This document shows, one piece after another, positions 33,663 through 44,612 of a stretch of 64,000 nucleotides of DNA. Under the pieces are notes generated by a model, which was not told the origin of the DNA, ran no database searches, and saw nothing but the letters and a program-made list of their open reading frames with translations. The stretch spans positions 1,334,973-1,398,972 of the forward strand of contig OX442433.1 of assembly GCA_949361645.1 (NCBI GenBank). The letters run 5' to 3'. This stretch comes from Spongilla lacustris (Eukaryota > Porifera > Demospongiae > Spongillida > Spongillidae). The stretch's first letter is position 1. Each line of letters starts with the position of its first letter. The position numbers and the translations under genes were made by a program.

Positions 33663-34224
33663 ATTGAATTACATCCATAATCAAATTGTTTCTGCATCAG
33701 TATTGAGTTAATGGGCATAAATTGTTTTGCAGTTGAACTTGTGGGACACGGGGGGTCTGGAGCGTCACGACTCCATGACCTGCAGCTACTACCGCTGGTG
33801 CAATGCCGTCATCCTTATGTACGACATTGGTAACTTTGTGTCCCTAAATGCCTTGCATGAGTGGGGCAAGGCAGCCCAGAAGTATAGCTACCTGAAGGAG
33901 GATGTTGTATTCTCCATCTGGGGGAACAAGATGGACGTGGAGACCGACCCTGAGGACAATCACAAGTGGAGCATAGCTCTGCAAGCATTGTTGTCAGAAT
34001 TTTGTATTCCTGAATCGCTGCACTTCAAGGTCTCAGCAAAGACTGGTGCAAATGTTCACGCTGCGTTGGATGGACTGGTCTGCGCTTTGCACAACAGGCT
34101 GTCTTGCACAGGCAACAACTTGATTGTTGGAAAGGTAATGGAGGATGATGATTTGCAGATCGTTGTGGGGAAACCTGAAACAAAAACTAATGGAGAAAGT
34201 AAAAAAGAAGAATGCTTGTGTTAA
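31235..34224 (+). CDS. Atypical small GTPase C
   Basis: Two exons: 31235-31408 and 33733-34224, phase 0, about 221 aa. The donor chosen is GTAACG, because it leaves the same spacing after the KT/QT pair as in D, E and F; the alternative is GTTCGT six bases later. Exon 1: MAAYTVVLAGMFGVGKTSVF (Walker A, Phe at Ras position 12). Exon 2: LNLWDTGGLERHDSM (Gln61 is Leu), then NAVILMYD, WGNKMDVE (G4 intact) and HFKVSAKTGANV (G5 intact), with C-terminal KKEECLC, a CxC geranylgeranylation-type tail. Guanine binding looks preserved while the residues needed for hydrolysis are not. The intron holds T/G homopolymers, a ~23-bp minisatellite and (GTT)n. Confidence 0.8.
31582..31636. repeat. Poly-T / poly-G tract in intron of C
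   Basis: A run of about 16 T directly followed by TGG and a run of about 31 G. Confidence 0.9.
32703..33090. repeat. ~23-bp minisatellite in intron of C
   Basis: About 16 irregular copies of CCAGACCACTACATGTACCT with CATC. Units vary in TTATCCTTAGA versus CATCCCCAGA. Confidence 0.9.
33295..33385. repeat. Short tandem repeats and (GTT)n in intron of C
   Basis: Two to three copies of TACTGATACAGAACCAATGC. A (GTT)n tract follows at 33627-33662, about 70 bp upstream of exon 2 of C. Confidence 0.85.
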
Positions 34225-34647
34225 ACTTGAGGCACATTGTCATAGATTTTGACTGATCTGCAATAATTTCAATGTGTCCACATACACTGCTTGCATTGTC
34301 TTCGTGTGTATTTTTGTGCTGTAAGCTGCCACCATTTCTGTTCGAAATCAATTCTTCTTTGTTCTATATCTGCCGATGCCTCATGTAACTGCTATTTTAG
34401 CTTGACGTGCACGTGACAACTGTGGAAGGAAGGAAACATCATCGTGAGCTACGCATGCAGTGAACTCTGAATATAAATTTTGACAAGAGCAAACTTAAAG
34501 CTACGTACAACATCATTGCAGCAGAACTGTTCCCATCCTGAGCTCACTTCAGCTTCGTTCGCTACAAGCTCATGATGATGAGATTGGCATCTCCATGACG
34601 ACTATACCTTTTTTTATTTTTATCACGTGCCTTACCTGAGTACGGAA

Positions 34648-37427
34648 ATGTCCTCGCGCTACAACATCATACTTGCAGGTACATACGGGGTAGGGAAATC
34701 ATCCATATTTCGCCGACTGCAACACCCTGACAGCATCGAGGATAGTAATGACGATGGCCGGGGGTTGGACCGCTTCACGCACAAAACAAGTAAAGATGGC
34801 AGAGACATTGAGGTGAGTATGTAGCTTAACAGAGGTGGGCCAGGCCAGGCCGAAGGTTTGTACTTGCGACGTTGCCGCATTGCAGCAGTATGTCGTTGGC
34901 AAATCGTGAAGCCAAGGTGCTTGGAATCATGGTGCGTGCACGCAGGATGGTCCGCCCATGAATAGATCCTATTTTACCTCTGTGTCTGGCCGGATGCGAA
35001 CCCGTACGTCAGTCATAAGACAACTAATTATATAATCATGAATTTATTTGGTGATCGCTGGCGTACACACAAAATGGTTAGCGATGTTTGTATTCCATTC
35101 TCAGCTTGGTAATAACAAGTCAGGGGACGAAAACCATTCGATTGTTGTGGTCTCCACAGTGTTATGAAGTTTGGTACAAAAATATAACCTACATGTGTAG
35201 GTCACGAGCTTGTGCAATGAATAACTATCGAACTGAAGCGGGCTATGATTACTCCCCCACTATACTATTGACCTTTTGGTGGGATTGAAAAATGCCTCAC
35301 TGGTAATGAGCTTGTGCAATGAATAACTATCGAACTGAAGCGGGCTATGATTACTCCCCTACTTTACTATTGACCTTTTGGCGGGATTGAAAAATGCCTC
35401 ACTGGTAATGCAATGCCCCGCCCCGTTCAGATTAAGTCGCTGTACATGTACAGAAGCAAAGTGTGTAAGTCTACAGTATGCACAGACTTACTTGGCTGGA
35501 GATTTGTGCGCGAGGTTGTGATGTTTGTTCAATATTATCGTGCAGGACTGTACGCTAGTAATAGGACACACCGATTAACATCACAATCCGAGCAGCTGAA
35601 ATTTTCCCCCGTTTTCCCCTGAAGAAGTATGTAACCACTTCCTTTATATATAGGTGATACCTGCTGCAGTGCTAACTGCTATGTACATTTGGTTGGTTCT
35701 AGATATATGGTCATGACAGTGATGTGCACGGCAGATTATTTAGCTGCATGGAAACCTCCAATTCACAGGGTAGTGCATAATACCCTGTCCTTCCTCTTGC
35801 TCTTCCCCAGACCTTTCTCCTTTTTGGTCTTCCCCAGACCCTTCCTCGTGCTCTTCCCCAGACCCTTCCTCGTGCTCTTCCTCAGACCCTTTCTCCTTCA
35901 TCCTTGTCTGAGCTTGTATATTACAATCCCAACTGCAGTTAATTGACCACGTGGTAATAATCTTCATTAGCACAGATACCCGGTAAACAGTGTCCATAAT
36001 TAAAGATAACATCTTAGCAGAACACAGCTCATGGCTGTTTTGAGGTGGACATTAGGTTGTCAATTTAAAAATATTTCAAAACTGTATTTTGAAACTCATT
36101 TAAAAATCTTTGTTGCTATGACCTTACAGTAAAATACCACTTTCTTTAAGCTACTTATCGTTCGATTTGGTGCTTGAATCAATCGATATTGGTCTATTAT
36201 AGGACAATCTCTAGGTTTCCTATTTTTGGTCCACAAAAGCAGCTCATGTCACGAGCTTCAATGCTCTTATTCCAAACATGTGCACCAGTGTCAGCCAATA
36301 CAGCACACAAGATGCAGTTGAGGCTAGACGTGCAACCTTTAAACCATTTGTAATGCCTGTGGATGGTGTTCTGGGTCACGAAGCCAGGATGTTTGTGAAT
36401 CGCCTAGGAGACAGCATTGCTGACATGTAGAAGAAATCCCATAGTGAGGTAATAGAGGCAAGATTTCCTTCGCCATTCTTAGGGTGACTAATCTTTGTCT
36501 TTGTGGCTCTAGAACGAAATGGAGGAGAGTGATGGACATTAATGAAGCTAGGTTCCCCGGTTACATGGACTAAGTTGGTTTGGTTAACCCGTTTTTCTTT
36601 ACTTTTGTGTTTTATTCCTGTATGTATTTTTGCCAGTTATTATCAATACATTGCCAGCAACAGCATTGAAAACATCTTTCCCCTTAAAAAGCTTGATTGT
36701 GTAAATAATTTTAAAAAGTTTCTTTTGACCGTGTAATATGCACTTCCCAAATGTCCCTGCCCCTTCACAAATATTGATACAATGTCTCTAGTTATGAATT
36801 AATAACCCGGTGACAACATGACTCTGCATGCAGCAATGGTGGACGCTGCATCTCTGCAAGCATGTATTGGTGTTTTCAACTTGGTCTCCACATCACCCAC
36901 ACGACTTGCCATATTTGGCATTGCAAATAAAAGGCCGTAAAATGTATATCTGGTGCAACAGGCAACAAGATTAATTAAATACACTTTTGTTAGAACTCAT
37001 GCAGGGCAAAAGAGGTTTGTGAAAACCAATGACCCCTGAATGAAACACTAGTAGTTGCTGCATGTGGCAACATCCACGTATTAGTACATTTACATGAAAA
37101 GAAATTAGCTAAAACAACAACAAAATTTTTACAAGCTTAACATAATCATGTGTGTGGTCCATAGCACACAGGGTCTTGTCCCCTAATTTTGCCTATGGGC
37201 CAAGTAACAAGACCATCATTACAGCATGGCATTGGAATGTGGGTTGTCTTTTGTAATCTGTTCTTGAAAGGTACATGCACATGTAGGCTCAGTAAAGGTG
37301 AATATTATAGTAATCTAGGGTGACTGCATGCCCCACCCACTTCCTTGCTCATCCCCAATTCTTTAATATTGCTTAACTACTCATTACCACCTCACACACA
37401 CACACACATACACACCTCACACACACG

Positions 37428-37484
<57 letters not shown>

Positions 37485-37967
37485 TGTCAGGTTTCCCTCT
37501 GGGACACAGGAGGGATTGAGCGATACCATGAGCCGCCAACTTCCAGCTACTACAGGCCCTCCAACGCCATTATCCTGGTGTACAGCCAAGGTGACCAGCA
37601 GTCGTTGGTTGCACTTGGGGAATGGATAAACGATGCAAAGTCGTACAGCCAGATGAGGGATAACGTGATGTTTTCGCTATGGGAGAATAAGAGCGATGAG
37701 GTAGGGGGGCCAGCTCTGGACACCCTGGTGAAGACCTTCATGCAGCACAATGGTATCCCAGAGTCACTCCACTTCAAAGTATCGGCGAAAACGGGATCCA
37801 ACTTGAAGGAAGCCTTCGAGTCTGTGGTAATGGCCCTGGACACAAGGAGCATATCTGGGCTGGTACAGTCAGATGAACACCATGCATACGTGGACCTGAA
37901 GGCCCTGAGTAATCATACTGATGCTGCAAGTACGAGCAGTAACACATCACGATGTCATCGCTGTTAA
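34648..37967 (+). CDS. Atypical small GTPase D
   Basis: Two exons: 34648-34812 (donor GTGAGT) and 37491-37967, phase 0, about 213 aa. Exon 1: YNIILAGTYGVGKSSIFRRL (Walker A, Tyr at Ras position 12), then LDRFTHKTSKDGRDIE, aligning with the Rab switch I/interswitch but without its threonine. Exon 2: VSLWDTGGIERYHEP (Gln61 is Ile), NAIILVYS, LWENKSDEV (G4 as ENKSD) and HFKVSAKTGSNL. It ends SNTSRCHRC, so the terminal cysteine lies in a CxxC arrangement. The gene follows C in the same direction, 423 bp from its stop. A (CA)n tract runs right up to the exon 2 acceptor (CAATTGTCAG). A cellular role is not known; membrane attachment by prenylation is inferred from the tail. Confidence 0.8.
35206..35409. 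repeat. 102-bp tandem duplication in intron of D
   Basis: Two nearly identical units (35206-35307 and 35308-35409) beginning GAGCTTGTGCAATGAATAAC and ending CCTCACTGGTAAT. They differ at only a few bases (for example CCCCCACTATA versus CCCCTACTTTA), so the duplication is recent. Confidence 0.9.
35797..35905. repeat. 24-bp tandem repeat in intron of D
   Basis: About four to five copies of CTCTTCCCCAGACCCTTCCT with CGTG. Confidence 0.85.
37389..37482. repeat. (CA)n microsatellite at acceptor of D
   Basis: CACACACA with CTCACACACGCACC interruptions, ending eight bases before exon 2 of gene D. It replaces the usual pyrimidine tract. Confidence 0.9.
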
Positions 37968-39434
37968 GTATGTATAGTATGTGTGTCATGTCTGTTTATG
38001 TACATGTGTGTCCAATGTTTGTTTTTTTAAAAGTTATTTATTAGTATTATTATATACAAGCACTGTGATGGTGTCCTGTGGAGCAATGTGACTAGATGCC
38101 CTGGTGTTGGGATGCCACCTGCCCTGGTGTTGGGATGCCACCTACCCTGGTGTTGGGATGCCACCTACCCTGGTGTTGGGATGCCACCTGCCCTGGTGTT
38201 GGGATGCCACCTACCCTGGTATTGGGATGCCACCTACCCTGGTGTTGGGATGCCACCTGCCCTGGTGTTGGGATGCCACCTGCCCTGGTGTTAGGATGCC
38301 ACCTACCCTGGTATTGGGGTGCCACCTACCCTGGTGTTGGGATGCCACCTGCCCTGGTGTTGGGATGCTGCCACCTGCCCTGGTGTTGGGATGCTGCCAC
38401 CTACCCTGAGTTTCCTAAATAGAGCACAGCCCTGATGACCACCGAGATCTCCAGTGTGTGTGTGTGTGTGTGGTCCCCAGTTCCACAGCTTCAGACCTCG
38501 ACTGAAGCCTTCAGCTGAGTGCAATGCCTCCTCCCCATACCTGTGTGCAATGCCTCCTCCCCATACCTATGTGCAATGCCTCCTCCCCATACCTGTGTGC
38601 AACAGTTGTCTATTGCCATCTAGAGGGGCAACTCCATACTCTATTCTGGGTTGCATGCCTCATAAGGATTCCCTGTTATAGTGCTGTAGTCAGGGGATGT
38701 GTTTAGTGCACTTTTAACATTCCCTCATAGCTGGTTATTTTAAAATTGCTATAAGTAATTAAATATAAGCAACACCAAGGGAGGGGAGGGGGGGGGGGGG
38801 GGGGTGGTTTACACACCCACTTGAAAAATAATTCTTGGAAGACAAGGCCTCCATACCACGCCCATCTTAGTGTGAGCCATGTATTAACTTATAAAATATA
38901 GTCACTATCAATAACTGTTGCCAACCAACCAACCAACCATGATAACAATTTCTCATGACATCTAGTGTTCAGTCTGGGGACAAAACATATAATTTACCAA
39001 CTCAAACCAATTATATGAACAGGCAGCTAAGGTTGTGTCGACATTAGTTTCATTCCAATGGGTCTGAACTACTTACTCTCATAATGTGGGGGTGGGGGTG
39101 CAATAAAAGGAGGTGTGAAAACTGTCACTCTCAAATTTTATGAGAGAATTCCAAAGCTGGTTTTACTTTAGCAAGAGTGATGGAGTAAAGAGTTATGCAG
39201 GTTCAAAGAGGGGGAGGGGGGGGGGGGGGATCCTCCCCCCCCCCCAAAATAAACGTCTTCTTGACATGCCTGTTCGTAATGGTTTTCTTTCCTCCATGGG
39301 TCACATCCTCACAATTACCTCATCGTTGCCTCCATTTCCCAGTGTAGTATAAGCACCAAATATTAAGCACATACACACACACACAAAAATGAAAATAATA
39401 AATTGCGTTCATAATTTTAAATTGCGTGCATCCA
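37968..39434. other. D/E tail-to-tail spacer with minisatellites
   Basis: About 1.47 kb between the convergent genes D and E. A 22-bp minisatellite (CCCTGGTGTTGGGATGCCAC with CT, about 14 copies) occupies 38098-38410. A ~26-bp unit (GCAATGCCTCCTCCCCATAC) is repeated three times at 38521-38600. There are G-runs at 38787-38803 and 39214-39229, the latter paired with a C-run. No gene is visible. Confidence 0.75.
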
Positions 39435-42400
39435 CTATTTGCAGCATCCAGATCTTGCTTTCCTCCTGCTGCCTAGCCGTTGCTTGTTAATCTTTACCGT
39501 GTCTTCCTCGACAATTCTGCCACATGTTACATTGTCGTCCAGTGCCTTTACCACCGCATCAAATGCAGCCCTCACATTATGACCTGTTTTTGCGGACACC
39601 CTGAAGTGGAGGGAATCTGGAATTCCGTTCTGTTCCATAAATCCTTTAACAGCTGCCGAGAATGCAGGTGTCCCTGGGCCGGGGGCGTCGTCTTTGTTCC
39701 CCCACAGTGCTAGCATCACGCTGGTCTTGTACGTACTGCAGTCCCTGGCCTGAGAGATCCACTCCTTCAGTGCGTATAGGGTCTGCTCTTCCTCTGTGTC
39801 ATACACCAATATGATGGCTTGACAGGTCCTGTAGTAGTTTGATGTTACGGTGTGATACTGTTCGAGGCCTCCTGTGTCCCATAGATTTACCTGGGGTGGG
39901 GAAGGAGGGAGGGAGGGAGGAGGGAGGGAGGAGGGAGAGAGGGAGAGAGGGAGGGAGGGAGGGAGGGAGGGAGGGAGGGAGGGAGGGAGGGAGGGAGGGA
40001 GGGAGGGAGGGAGGGAGGGAGGGAGGGAGGGAGGGAGGGAGGGAGGGAGGGAGGGAGGGAGGGAGGGAGGGAGGGAGGGAGAGGAAGAGGGATGCCTTGG
40101 AATTATAATACAAGGATACATACATGTACAATGCACATCATGTTATAAAATATGTTGTTTGATGCTGACAGTGACCTCGCCAGCCTAAATGTTTATTTGT
40201 CCTTTCATAGATAGATTAGAGAAACTATCTACGGTCTTATACTAAACACTACACTAAACCATGAACTGAAAATTTTCCCTTTTACAAAATGTGCAATATT
40301 GAATTACATGTACGTCCATACATCATGTTTATTTATAGTAACGTCTTACAAAAAAGACACTATTTCTGAGTCTAGGAATGATAGCTTTGCTTGTTTAAAC
40401 AAATATGATCTCTACAAACAAGGGTGTGTCAAACTGTAGGGGCTATCATTATTATGCCCATCCCCATCCTTCCCCCACCTCCTCCCCATCCTTCCCATCT
40501 ACTCAATGGTAAGTCCAAAATCTCACTTTGGATTGAAATCATCTTCACACCTTCCCACAAATAATGTCAGGTATTTGCCCACAAGAAACGAATCTGCTAT
40601 TAATAACCACCCACACTAGTCAAGAGATAACCAATACAATTTATAATTTAATGACTCCAATATCATTGTAATTGATCATGTTGGATTTGAAAGATCAAAA
40701 CCTTTCTGAGCAGCCATGATATAAAGGTTGGCATAGCTCCTATCTACATGTATGCTCAACAAGATTAGTATGACGATACAACAAAAATAACACAACAGTC
40801 CCGTAACAGAGGTGGCATTGCCCTGCTGGAATGCAATGGACACTGCGGAAGGAATTCATGAGAGGGACTGACGCTCCCCTATTGATGCCCATCACTTTTC
40901 AGGAACAGAGATCTCGAGAGTAGCAAGGCACAGAGCAAAAAAAAAATGGAGACCTTGAGCATGGAGAAATGATGCAATAGGAACAACAGAACACTTGTGG
41001 CTTCAGGCCTAGCTTCCCCTGCTGCTTTGAGGGCCATGTGGTGAGGCAATGGTGAGGTGCCATTAGGATGATGACTACCATGTGGTGAGGCAATGGTGAG
41101 GTGCCATTAGGATGATGACTACCATGTGGTGAGGCAATGGTGAGGTGCCATTAGGATGATGACTACCATGCTCAAGTTGTGCTGTTTTACTAATGTTGCA
41201 GTTGTGAATGACATCATTGTGGTTTCTAATTACTATTAACACCTCAGGTTACACCCAACACAGAGGTGACAAAGGTGTGGTGACCTTGGAAACTTGTATA
41301 TATCTCTATTTGACGCCTTACTGTTGTCATGCACTGACAACAGTAAGGCGTCAAATAGCACTGCACATCACATAGAGGCAACAACAGAAGACGAGTACTT
41401 ATACAGGAGACAAAGGGATTTCAACGGGTGTCCAAACACAGCTTGTAGTGTGCCAAGGCTTTCGATGTTGTAATCATACATGCATACACATGTGTAACAT
41501 GAAAATCTGATTCACAAATCTTACTAGAGTTATAATGCACTGAATTACTCATACACTTCAAGGCACACACATGCTCATGCTCAAGGTCCCCATGCTCAAG
41601 GTCCCCATGCTCAAGGTCTCCATGCTCAAGGTCCCCATGCTCAAGGTCCCCATGCTCAAGGTCCCCCGTACATGTGAGCTGGCTACAACAAAACATGTGT
41701 ACAAAGGACTTCCTTCTATCACTCTCTTCCTAAATCCATTTTTAATTTCGAGGAAAAAAGCCTAAGGGAAGATTATGGCTGTTCCAAGCAAGGGCTACAC
41801 AACTGAGAGCAACTAAGCACCTGTGCGTTGGTGAAATAAAATCATAGTAGTAAAAGACACAGAAACCAAGAAATATTACATTAGACTAAAAGACGGGGAA
41901 AGATCAAGGTGAGAGGAATGTAGAGCCAGTGTTGTATGCGACCCAAAGTCGAACAACAGATCCCAAAGAACCAATCTCACTACCATATTAAATTATCAAA
42001 GGTAATAATAACAACTCTAGCTTGGTATTTGGGGCAGTGTGTGTGGGTTGGGGGGGGGGGGGAGGGACAAAAATGTTTACTTTTCAAGGGATATTTCTTG
42101 CTGTAGACATTAAATGTCATACTGAATGTCTGGAAAGAAGGAAATGAAAGGTTGTAGGCGTAACCACTTAGGGGCTACACGTTAGTACCATAGATACTAT
42201 CTGTTAGTACCGTAGAGTACCGCGAGATATCCCCCACCCCCCCCCCCCCCCCTCCGCCCCCACCAAAAAAAAAAGGCCCGTGTTTAAACGAGCGTATCGA
42301 CGTAATCATGAACGCAGCTGCTTGTTATTCTTTAAAATCCTGTTGGAGTACCAGTTCTTTCCTGGAATTTAGAAATAGGTACGCGGAAGCGTTAACGAGT

Positions 42401-43047
42401 ACGAAGATACGCTCGTTTAAACACGGACCGTTTTTTTAAGGTGGGGGCGGAGGGGGGGGGGGGGGGGGATATATCGCGGTACTCTACGGTACTGTTTCCT
42501 ACCCCCGCCCCCAATCCCTACAGGAGAACTCCCTTGCGGCATGCAGGCCAGTTCAGTACATCGCTATTCATATAGTCCGACCACACCTCGGATTCATATT
42601 GGAACGTGCACTTGGGTGACGGACGAGATGAGAGCTGGACATGTCCTACGTGTTCGCCCGCTACGTACTACGCACTCGGCTTTATAAAAAGCCATACGCC
42701 CTCCTGCTGAGACAGCTCAAGATGTCCTGAGAGAGTTGAAATATTCGTAACGGCGGAGGTTTAGTTATAGTGTGTACATGTGCATGTACGTGTACACGCC
42801 AGGCGCAACAAAATACACACATGCATGTAATTTAATAAGGCATCACAAACATGACCACGTCACCAACCTCCACCGTGTTTTCGTTCACGGTTGTCTTGAT
42901 GGTTTGTTTATCCGCTCCGCCTCCGGCTTCGTCGATGTCTTCCGTGAACACGTCCGATTTCAATCTTCTGAACAGCGAGGATTTGCCTACTCCAAACTTG
43001 CCTCCAAGTACAATACTGTAGCAATGAGACGACGACATTGTATTCAT
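39435..43047 (-). CDS. Atypical small GTPase E
   Basis: Minus strand, two exons: 42868-43047 (a second Met lies at 43038) and 39435-39890, phase 0, about 211 aa. Exon 1: YSIVLGGKFGVGKSSLFRRL (Walker A, Phe at Ras position 12) and KQTIKTTVNENTVE. The donor is GTTGGT, non-ideal but at the position shared by the family. Exon 2: VNLWDTGGLEQYHTV (Gln61 is Leu), QAIILVYD, LWGNKDDAP (G4 intact) and HFRVSAKTGHNV (G5 intact), ending in a basic stretch and GCCK, a Rab-like double-cysteine tail. The acceptor is followed into the intron by a 190-bp (GGGA)n array. The intron also holds a 288-bp MITE, a perfect 24-bp hairpin and two minisatellites. Confidence 0.8.
39896..40085. repeat. (GGGA)n array in intron of E
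   Basis: About 45 copies of GGGA (TCCC on the transcribed strand), adjoining the exon 2 acceptor of gene E. On the mRNA-sense strand it forms an extended pyrimidine tract of (CCCT)n. Confidence 0.95.
41035..41170. repeat. 44-bp tandem repeat, three copies
   Basis: Units begin CATGTGGTGAGGCAATGGTG and end ATGATGACTAC. The three copies (41035, 41079, 41123) are identical by eye. Intron of gene E. Confidence 0.9.
41306..41358. repeat. Perfect 24-bp hairpin with 5-nt loop
   Basis: The left arm 41306-41329 (CTATTTGACGCCTTACTGTT plus GTCA) pairs exactly with 41335-41358 around the loop TGCAC. Intron of gene E. Probably a MITE remnant; the loop is too small and the stem too short and perfect for a typical animal microRNA precursor. 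Confidence 0.8.
41568..41667. repeat. 15-bp tandem repeat in intron of E
   Basis: Seven copies of CATGCTCAAGGTCCC with one T variant. Confidence 0.9.
42206..42493. mobile_element. MITE with G/C tracts in intron of E
   Basis: The left end AGTACCGTAGAGTACCGCGA and the right end are inverted copies. Next come a C-run and then CCGCCCCCACC plus poly-A on the left, mirrored by poly-T, GGTGGGGGCGG and a G-run on the right. Then CCGTGTTTAAACGAGCGTAT is mirrored by ATACGCTCGTTTAAACACGG. The flanks share GTT, a possible 3-bp target-site duplication. About 288 bp, non-coding. Confidence 0.8.
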
Positions 43048-44612
43048 ACGCAGTCCTTTTTGAGGAGGACTAGGAAGGGTTAAACTGCGGCCGTGTGACT
43101 ATGTAGTATCTATTTAATAACCGCGGATGCATTTGTTTTGTTTGGTGATTTAATTTACATCACATTCATCGATGCAATAACACACAAGCATATTGAAAAC
43201 AATCAGCTACCTCGCCGCCTTTTACAGCGCCGGTGCAAGGAGGATGGGTCACCGGTAGCCAACAGCAATGAGTATTTCTGCAGCCCACAATAAAATAATT
43301 ACCTAATTTGTATTAAATTCCATTAGCTGGCATTTCATCTTGATTTTAACCCCCAGTGAAAAGGTGTTGGGGCATTTCACATCGCATATCACATACATAG
43401 AATCAGTATTATAATATTTGGGACGAAAAAGTCCTATGTTTTATAACATTTAACACCGCATCCACGAGAAACGCGGGGGAATTTTGGGGCATTTGTGGAT
43501 ATTGATAATTCCCCCCTATCGTTTTTTTTGACTGGAAAAAAATATAATCAGAAAGCTCACCCATTTATAAAGAGTAATTTGGAATGGTGCTTTATAAATA
43601 ACTCCCTGTTACATGAAAATGTCCAACGGGTACATAGTTTTTGATGTGGTAAATGCCCTCGGGTATACTGAATCAAAATTGCATTAAATATGGGTTATAC
43701 AACTATAGGAGGGTACATAAATTCATTTTCAATTTCAAACAAGCCAAAGCTTCTATTGCACTCGTTTTCAGCAGTAAGTTACAAGACATTTTCGCTCGCG
43801 GTAGGCAGGGGGCGTGGTCCGCTCATCCAAAGTGCCAGCGAAGGCAGGTTTTGCATGTTATGCCAAAACATTCAGTCTGTACCTGTCTGGATAGAGTCAT
43901 GGTATGTTATTTTCACGTGTCGGCACCCCTTATTGTTTTCATAATTATTAAGCCGCGCGGCCGTAATCCACCTCTACGGCTACGCAGACTGAGTTGAGCC
44001 TGATACCAGGCATGATCTGGAGTGTCAACACCTGTACACTTGGAGAAGAATAGACGAATGTCAGAGTCGAATTCTTGCAAAGCATTAAAGTGAAGGTGGA
44101 GTGACTCTGGCAAGATGGGATAGTTTGCAAAACCCACCTACCTATGTTTGTTGCATTGTTATGTATTGTACATCCCATTTGATCATTACATTATAAACTA
44201 CTCTGTATGTATACTATATGGAAACCTCACAATACATGCATAGAGGTCTGTAATAATAATTATATAATAATGTGCATTCTTGTATTCTCTGTTGGACAAT
44301 ACTGATCATTAAAATTGAATACCTGTAGTTCCTCACCATAACTTTGTAGTTAATGTATTTTTTTTACTCTACATTGAATAACAAGATATTACCATATTTG
44401 TACATATAATTATTATAACAGGAATGTGTATTATAATACCGGGACAGTTATCCATGTATGTAGTTGTTTGTGTGTGTTTTGTGTGTTATAATAATAATAA
44501 TTATGTGCGATGTATTTGTATGTTGTGTATGTAATTATAAATGCCCTTTCACACAGGGGATAGAAAGAGAAAGAAAGATGATATGCTCAAAGTAACAATG
44601 GACTACAGTGCA
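43048..44612. other. E/F spacer with LINE scrap
   Basis: This is upstream of E and downstream of F on the minus strand. It contains a LINE fragment on the minus strand at about 43930-44110 (DHAWYQAQLSLRSRRGGLRP), related to the RT block at 1550-1480 (AWQQAQLSLKYGGLGLRS). The rest is AT-rich with TAATAATAATTAT tracts and no visible gene. Confidence 0.55.

Noticed and set aside
41306..41358. MicroRNA precursor
   Set aside because: The stem is perfect and only 24 bp with a 5-nt loop, unlike typical animal precursors. A transposon remnant is more likely.
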